Of a DNA stretch of 64,000 bases, positions 60,531 to 64,000 are shown piece by piece. The DNA is from Prevotella multiformis DSM 16608. GTDB taxonomy: Bacteria; Bacteroidota; Bacteroidia; Bacteroidales; Bacteroidaceae. The translations under genes were made by a program, and so were the position numbers. Where the stretch lies: positions 365,167 through 429,166 of the forward strand of contig NZ_GL872282.1 of assembly GCF_000191065.1 (NCBI RefSeq). Reading direction: 5' to 3'. Position 1 is the first letter of the stretch; each line of letters opens with the position of its first letter. Below the pieces are notes generated by a model. It saw nothing but the letters and a program-made list of their open reading frames with translations. It was not told the origin of the DNA and searched no databases.

Positions 60531-61238
60531 ATGGGAAAAGCTTTAGTGACGGGTGCAAACAAGGGAATCGGTTATGGAATCAGTAAATTCCTGGGCAGAA
60601 GCGGATGGCAGATCATCATCGGCGCACGCAGCCGTCAGCGTGCGGAGAAAGCCATGAAAACGCTGAGGGAGGAAGGAGCGGAGGTCATCGGCTGGCAGCA
60701 CGTCGACCTGTCGGACAATGCAAGTCTGGAACAGACCGCCAGGGAGGTAAAGGAGAAACATCCCGATCTGGAACTCCTCGTCAACAATGCCGGGATTCCC
60801 GGCGACATGGAGGTTCCCAGCTACCGGACCGAACTCCGGGATGCGGCAGAGACGATACAGGTGAACTACCTCGGGACATTCGCTCTGACCCAGGCCCTGA
60901 TCCCCCTGCTGGCGGCGAACAGAGGGCGGATTGTAAACATCACAGTACCCTCGGAAGTGAGTCCGTACTGGCATCCGATGGCTTATGTGGCAAGCAAAGC
61001 GGCACAGAATGCCATGACCGGCATCATGGCAATGGAATTTGAGAAGAACAACTTCCCGGTCGAAATCTTCGACGTCCATCCGGGAGCCACCACGACCGAC
61101 CTGAACAACCATTATACCGGACCGGGGGCGCACTCCGTGGATGTCGTCGGTGAGAAAATCGCCGCTGTAATCAATGACGGGAAGAAACACCAGGGCGAAT
61201 TCATCGAACTGTACCCGATCGTGGATGAGGGACGGTAG
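60531..61238 (+). CDS. Short-chain dehydrogenase/reductase
   Basis: 235 residues from the ATG at 60531. Classical SDR motifs: TGANKGIG (7-14) for the cofactor, NNAG (85-88) and the catalytic Tyr152-x3-Lys156 (AYVASK) with Ser141 or Ser144. RSRQRAEKA after strand 2 favours NADPH. GIMAMEFEKNNFPVEIFDVH and PGATTTDLNNH follow, as in carbonyl-reductase-like members. The substrate is unknown. It is monocistronic, with element copy C 60 bases downstream. Confidence 0.92.
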   Translation: MGKALVTGANKGIGYGISKFLGRSGWQIIIGARSRQRAEKAMKTLREEGAEVIGWQHVDLSDNASLEQTAREVKEKHPDLELLVNNAGIPGDMEVPSYRTELRDAAETIQVNYLGTFALTQALIPLLAANRGRIVNITVPSEVSPYWHPMAYVASKAAQNAMTGIMAMEFEKNNFPVEIFDVHPGATTTDLNNHYTGPGAHSVDVVGEKIAAVINDGKKHQGEFIELYPIVDEGR

Positions 61239-61298
61239 CCTTGCTGTCCATGAAATGGGGCAAGGCAGACAAGCCATACGGCAATCTGTCTCCTTTTC

Positions 61299-61902
61299 GG
61301 TTCTTCCGCTAAATGCGTAGATTGGAAGAAGAACAAAGGCTTATGCGCCTGCAGGGTATGACTGCCCGGAATCAGACGGCTTTGCAAAGGAGGATAAACT
61401 ACAAGACAAAATGCAGAAAAGGCGAAATTGATACGATGCCTGTCCATCAGCATGTCTTTCCGTCTTCCACAGACGGCTTATTCCCACATCATCGGTGTTT
61501 GTAAACTGTTTTCATGCAACGCAAAGCAACACATGCCCTTCTGGCTTCTAAAAGATGCCTGATTGACTTGCAACAGGTGCCCTTTCAGCGCGTTATCAAC
61601 GCCCTTTTGAAGTCCAATCAGGCACCTTTTTGAACGGTTTGACAACCAATTGATTGACTGCTGGTTACGGACTTGCTTTTTTGCGTATGTTTGTATATCC
61701 GCAGATGATTTGTTTGGAATTATGTAATGGTTTTTCAAAATCCTGTCTGTATTTCCAACATATTAAATTGAAAAGGGCTTTGTATCGGAGGATGATAAAA
61801 GGATGGACAGCTGACCGTCTCGCCCATGTTCTTGTTGAATGAATCACTTCGGCCCTTCCGTTAAAGCCATACGAAAAGCGTCCACGCACTGAACGGAAGA
61901 AC
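61299..61902 (+). mobile_element. MITE-like 600-base element, copy C
   Basis: Left terminus GGTTCTTCCGCTAAATGCGT; the right terminus, complemented, reads GTTCTTCCGTTCAGTGCGTG. The interior is collinear with copies A and B: AAAGGAGGATAAACT near 61393, the ATGCCTGATTGACTTGCAA and AACGCCCTTTTGAAGTCC units, TTGACAACCAATTGATT, and GTATCGGAGGATGAT. No flanking duplication is evident. A 21-base hairpin follows at 61911. Confidence 0.75.
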
Positions 61903-61910
61903 AAAAGAAT

Positions 61911-61958
61911 ACCGGCGAAGCCGGATTTCATCCTGCAATGAAATCCGGCTTCGCCGGT
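61911..61958. terminator. Strong bidirectional terminator beyond the TamL-like gene
   Basis: ACCGGCGAAGCCGGATTTCA plus T, loop CCTGCA, and the perfect complementary arm. The minus strand continues ATTCTTTTG. It lies about 85 bases past the barrel gene stop. Confidence 0.85.
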
Positions 61959-62044
61959 ATATATAATGTCTGTCTGGCAGCAAGACCAAAGAAAGCCCCT
62001 TTCTCCACGAGGCGCTGCAGGCATCTCCCGGGACGGACGGCAGA

Positions 62045-64000
62045 TCAGAAAGGAAGTCCGATCGCCAGATGGAGCGCCTGCGCTTCCTTGAAACTGGAGA
62101 TATTGTAAAAGCCGTTCTTGCCCGTGTCATACGGCACGTGCAGGCCGACACCCCAGTCTACCCGGAGCATGAAGTAACCGAGATCGTAGCGGAGACCCAC
62201 ACCGGTGCCGAGTGCCATCTCCTTAAACAGGTTCTTCATCTTGAAGTAGCCGCCGGGACGGCCTTCGTCATAGTGCATCGTCCACACATTGCCCGCATCG
62301 AGGAAGACCGCTCCATAGAGCGAACCCATCAGCCGGGGACGATACTCAAGGTTCATCTGGAACTTGATGTCGCCTGTCTGTTCCACATACGAGCGGCGGC
62401 GCTGGGTAGACCGGTAGCGTCCCGGACCGATCTGCCGTGCGTTGAAGGCGCGGATGCTGTTGGCTCCGCCCACATAGAACTGCTCGGTGTACGGAGCGAA
62501 ACGGCTGTTCCCATATGCCCAGAGAGTTCCTGCATTGACGTGGGCGGCAACACTGCTCTTCTCCGCCACCGTCCATACCTTCGTCAGATTAGCCTCTGCT
62601 TTGAGAAACTGTGCGAAAGGGTTCTTGAAGAGCTGCTTGTCCTTCTCGCTCCAATGACGGCCCGACAGGGCATAAGCAGCCGACAGCACATTTGACGCTT
62701 CACTCACGGTAGTCCATATCTTCACGGGATTGCGGTAGCGGACAGGACTCATGAAGGTGTACTGGAACAGCATCTTCGGGATGAACTGGTCCGCCATCGA
62801 CACCTCCAGATAGGGTACGCTGTCGACGAGTTCCAGGTAACGGTCGGTCACCTTGTGCATGTATTCATACGTCAGCGAGAGCGGCGAGAACGAGTAGCTG
62901 TTGCGTTCATTGGGCTGCCATTGGTAGGTCAGTTCTCCGGACACCACATGCCGCTTGAAGTATTTGGCACGGTTCAGCACGTCGACAGAGGCTTTCAGCG
63001 TCGTGGAAGGCGTAGCATAATAGGTACGGGGCGGTTTCGGCCTGTACACCAGCCCCTTTTCCGCAGCCTCTTCCACCTTTCTCTGTATCTTCATCCAGCG
63101 TTTACGGGGAGGCGCGACGAAAGGATTGACAAGGCGCGGAATCTGCAGGCTCGCCTCGACACCGTACTCATAGTTATTGATTCCCAGACGGCTGCGTCCG
63201 TCGTCATCGTCGTTCGACGACCATTCGTAGGCACCGTGTACCCGCAGGTTCAGCCTTTCCCCGCCACGGAAGGCATTGCGCTTGGTAAAACCGATAATGC
63301 CCTCGGGACCGTATCTGCCGCTTGTCTTGCCTTTTCCATACGCCTCTACATAGAAGTCGTAAGGCTTGTCGAACAGGCAGTCCACCTTCATGTCCAGGAT
63401 ATGGCACGTATCCGTGGTGTCACGCGGGGTGAACGTGAAGTTCGTAGAGGTGTACAGTCCGCTGGATCCCAACTGCCGCTGGCTCTGTTCATGCAGCTTG
63501 TAATTATACAAGGTACCGGGCCACATCTTCAGGTCGTTGGCGATGGTACGCATACGGAGCGGCATGTGCGACCCGTTGTAGTTGACGATGACGTCACGGA
63601 AACGGCGCTGTTTCTCCAGCTTCTCCATAAACTCACGCTGCAGGTTGACGGTGACCGTACCGATCGTCCACTTCCGCAGGGCACGGGGACTCACCGAGTC
63701 GGCCATCTGCAGGCGAACGGCTGCCTCGCCATGGACGAGGGTCGTATCTGCAAGATAGCTGGCGTCGCTGTTCTGATAGTAATAATAACCGTTGCTGCGG
63801 AACAGTTCCGTAATCCGTTTGCGCTCCTGCTCGAGTGTCGACACATCAAAGGGATCTCCCTTGTGGAGAACCGCCTCGTCGAGGTGAGCCGTTATCAGAC
63901 TGTCAGCCGCCGGCGGGAAACTGGCATACCGTACGCTGTCAAGCGTCCACAGATGTCCCATATCGACCGCATAACGCAGCCTCCCTTTCTTCGGATTGCG
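62045..64000 (-). CDS. TamL/BamA-like outer-membrane assembly protein (N-terminus outside window)
   Basis: At least 651 residues; the frame is open to the right edge (KKGRLRYAVDMGHLW continues upstream). POTRA-like repeats come first (LDEAVLHKGDPFDVSTLEQE; KWTIGTVTVNLQREFMEKLE; MWPGTLYNYKLHEQSQRQLG). The 16-strand Omp85 barrel follows, with FYVGGANSIRAFNARQIGPG containing the lid-lock-like motif and GTGVGLRYDLGYFMLRVDWG, ending LHLAIGLPF with terminal Phe. In Bacteroidetes such proteins are usually TamL, working with TamB in envelope assembly. A lipobox, if any, would be beyond the edge. Confidence 0.9.
   Translation of the reverse strand, partial: RNPKKGRLRYAVDMGHLWTLDSVRYASFPPAADSLITAHLDEAVLHKGDPFDVSTLEQERKRITELFRSNGYYYYQNSDASYLADTTLVHGEAAVRLQMADSVSPRALRKWTIGTVTVNLQREFMEKLEKQRRFRDVIVNYNGSHMPLRMRTIANDLKMWPGTLYNYKLHEQSQRQLGSSGLYTSTNFTFTPRDTTDTCHILDMKVDCLFDKPYDFYVEAYGKGKTSGRYGPEGIIGFTKRNAFRGGERLNLRVHGAYEWSSNDDDDGRSRLGINNYEYGVEASLQIPRLVNPFVAPPRKRWMKIQRKVEEAAEKGLVYRPKPPRTYYATPSTTLKASVDVLNRAKYFKRHVVSGELTYQWQPNERNSYSFSPLSLTYEYMHKVTDRYLELVDSVPYLEVSMADQFIPKMLFQYTFMSPVRYRNPVKIWTTVSEASNVLSAAYALSGRHWSEKDKQLFKNPFAQFLKAEANLTKVWTVAEKSSVAAHVNAGTLWAYGNSRFAPYTEQFYVGGANSIRAFNARQIGPGRYRSTQRRRSYVEQTGDIKFQMNLEYRPRLMGSLYGAVFLDAGNVWTMHYDEGRPGGYFKMKNLFKEMALGTGVGLRYDLGYFMLRVDWGVGLHVPYDTGKNGFYNISSFKEAQALHLAIGLPF

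Overview
The window looks like chromosome from a member of the Bacteroidales, most probably an oral-type Prevotella (or a close relative). The evidence is the recurrent Bacteroidetes promoter (a TAnnTTTG box at -7, often with TTG or TTTG 19-20 bases upstream), family-specific proteins (Oar-like TonB-dependent receptor, DUF3256, PCMD lipoprotein, TamL-like barrel, SurA_N-type PpiD, GldE-like CBS protein), a type IX secretion-like C-terminus on a metalloprotease, and a dispersed GCCCTTTTGAAGTCCAAT-type repeat that I associate from memory with Prevotella. The genus is an inference; no rRNA gene is present. Most of the window has balanced to GC-rich composition. The first 1.7 kb and the McrBC block (48.1-51.1 kb) are visibly AT-richer.

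Layout. 1-1.7 kb is an accessory scar: start of an IS630 transposase, an IS66 TnpB remnant, a 24-base tandem repeat, and an HNH toxin module with a SMI1/KNR4 immunity gene. 1.9-9.1 kb is the cell-shape operon purH-mreB-mreC-mreD-mrdA-rodA on the minus strand, driven from in front of purH. 9.1-18.2 kb holds a cupin, a large TonB-dependent receptor, an operon nucleoside transporter-DUF151/UVR-rsmE, two small secreted proteins (one DUF3256) and a zinc-ribbon membrane protein. 18.6-26.6 kb holds htpG, an acidic-tailed unknown protein, two tiny divergent genes (37 and 28 codons), an AlkD-like repair protein, pepD, a small membrane protein and an OmpH/Skp lipoprotein. 26.9-27.3 kb is a tRNA operon, Ser(GCT) plus two identical Glu(CTC). 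27.5-35.3 kb holds a secreted M6 metalloprotease and the envelope cluster omp-lptC-gldE-like-ppiD. 36.9-41.0 kb is a three-gene operon (FG-GAP-like protein, YARHG/DUF3160 protein, CapA). 41.2-47.9 kb holds ispH and a giant alpha-2-macroglobulin-like protein. 48.1-51.1 kb is an McrBC restriction cassette. 52.1-54.1 kb is a radical SAM gene with two paralogous cysteine-motif membrane proteins. 54.4-61.2 kb holds a DASS anion symporter, a BtuF/BtuC-like pair lacking an ATPase, a PCMD lipoprotein with a beta-barrel partner, and an SDR oxidoreductase. 62.0 kb to the right edge is a TamL/BamA-like protein whose N-terminus lies outside.

Two repeat families stand out. A ~110-base element containing CCAAGTG...CACTTGG occurs three times in one orientation (1.6, 48.0, 51.2 kb). 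Two copies bracket the McrBC cassette as direct repeats, and the third forms the 5' end of the toxin module. A ~600-base element with GGTTCTTCCG-type terminal inverted repeats, resembling a MITE or non-autonomous transposon, occurs at 36.2 (inverted), 51.3 and 61.3 kb. One copy is flanked by TTTTTAT on both sides.

The best candidates for something undescribed are the radical SAM/cysteine-motif operon, the repeat-marked acquisition of defence and toxin cassettes, and the tiny promoter-driven genes near 22.7-23.1 kb.
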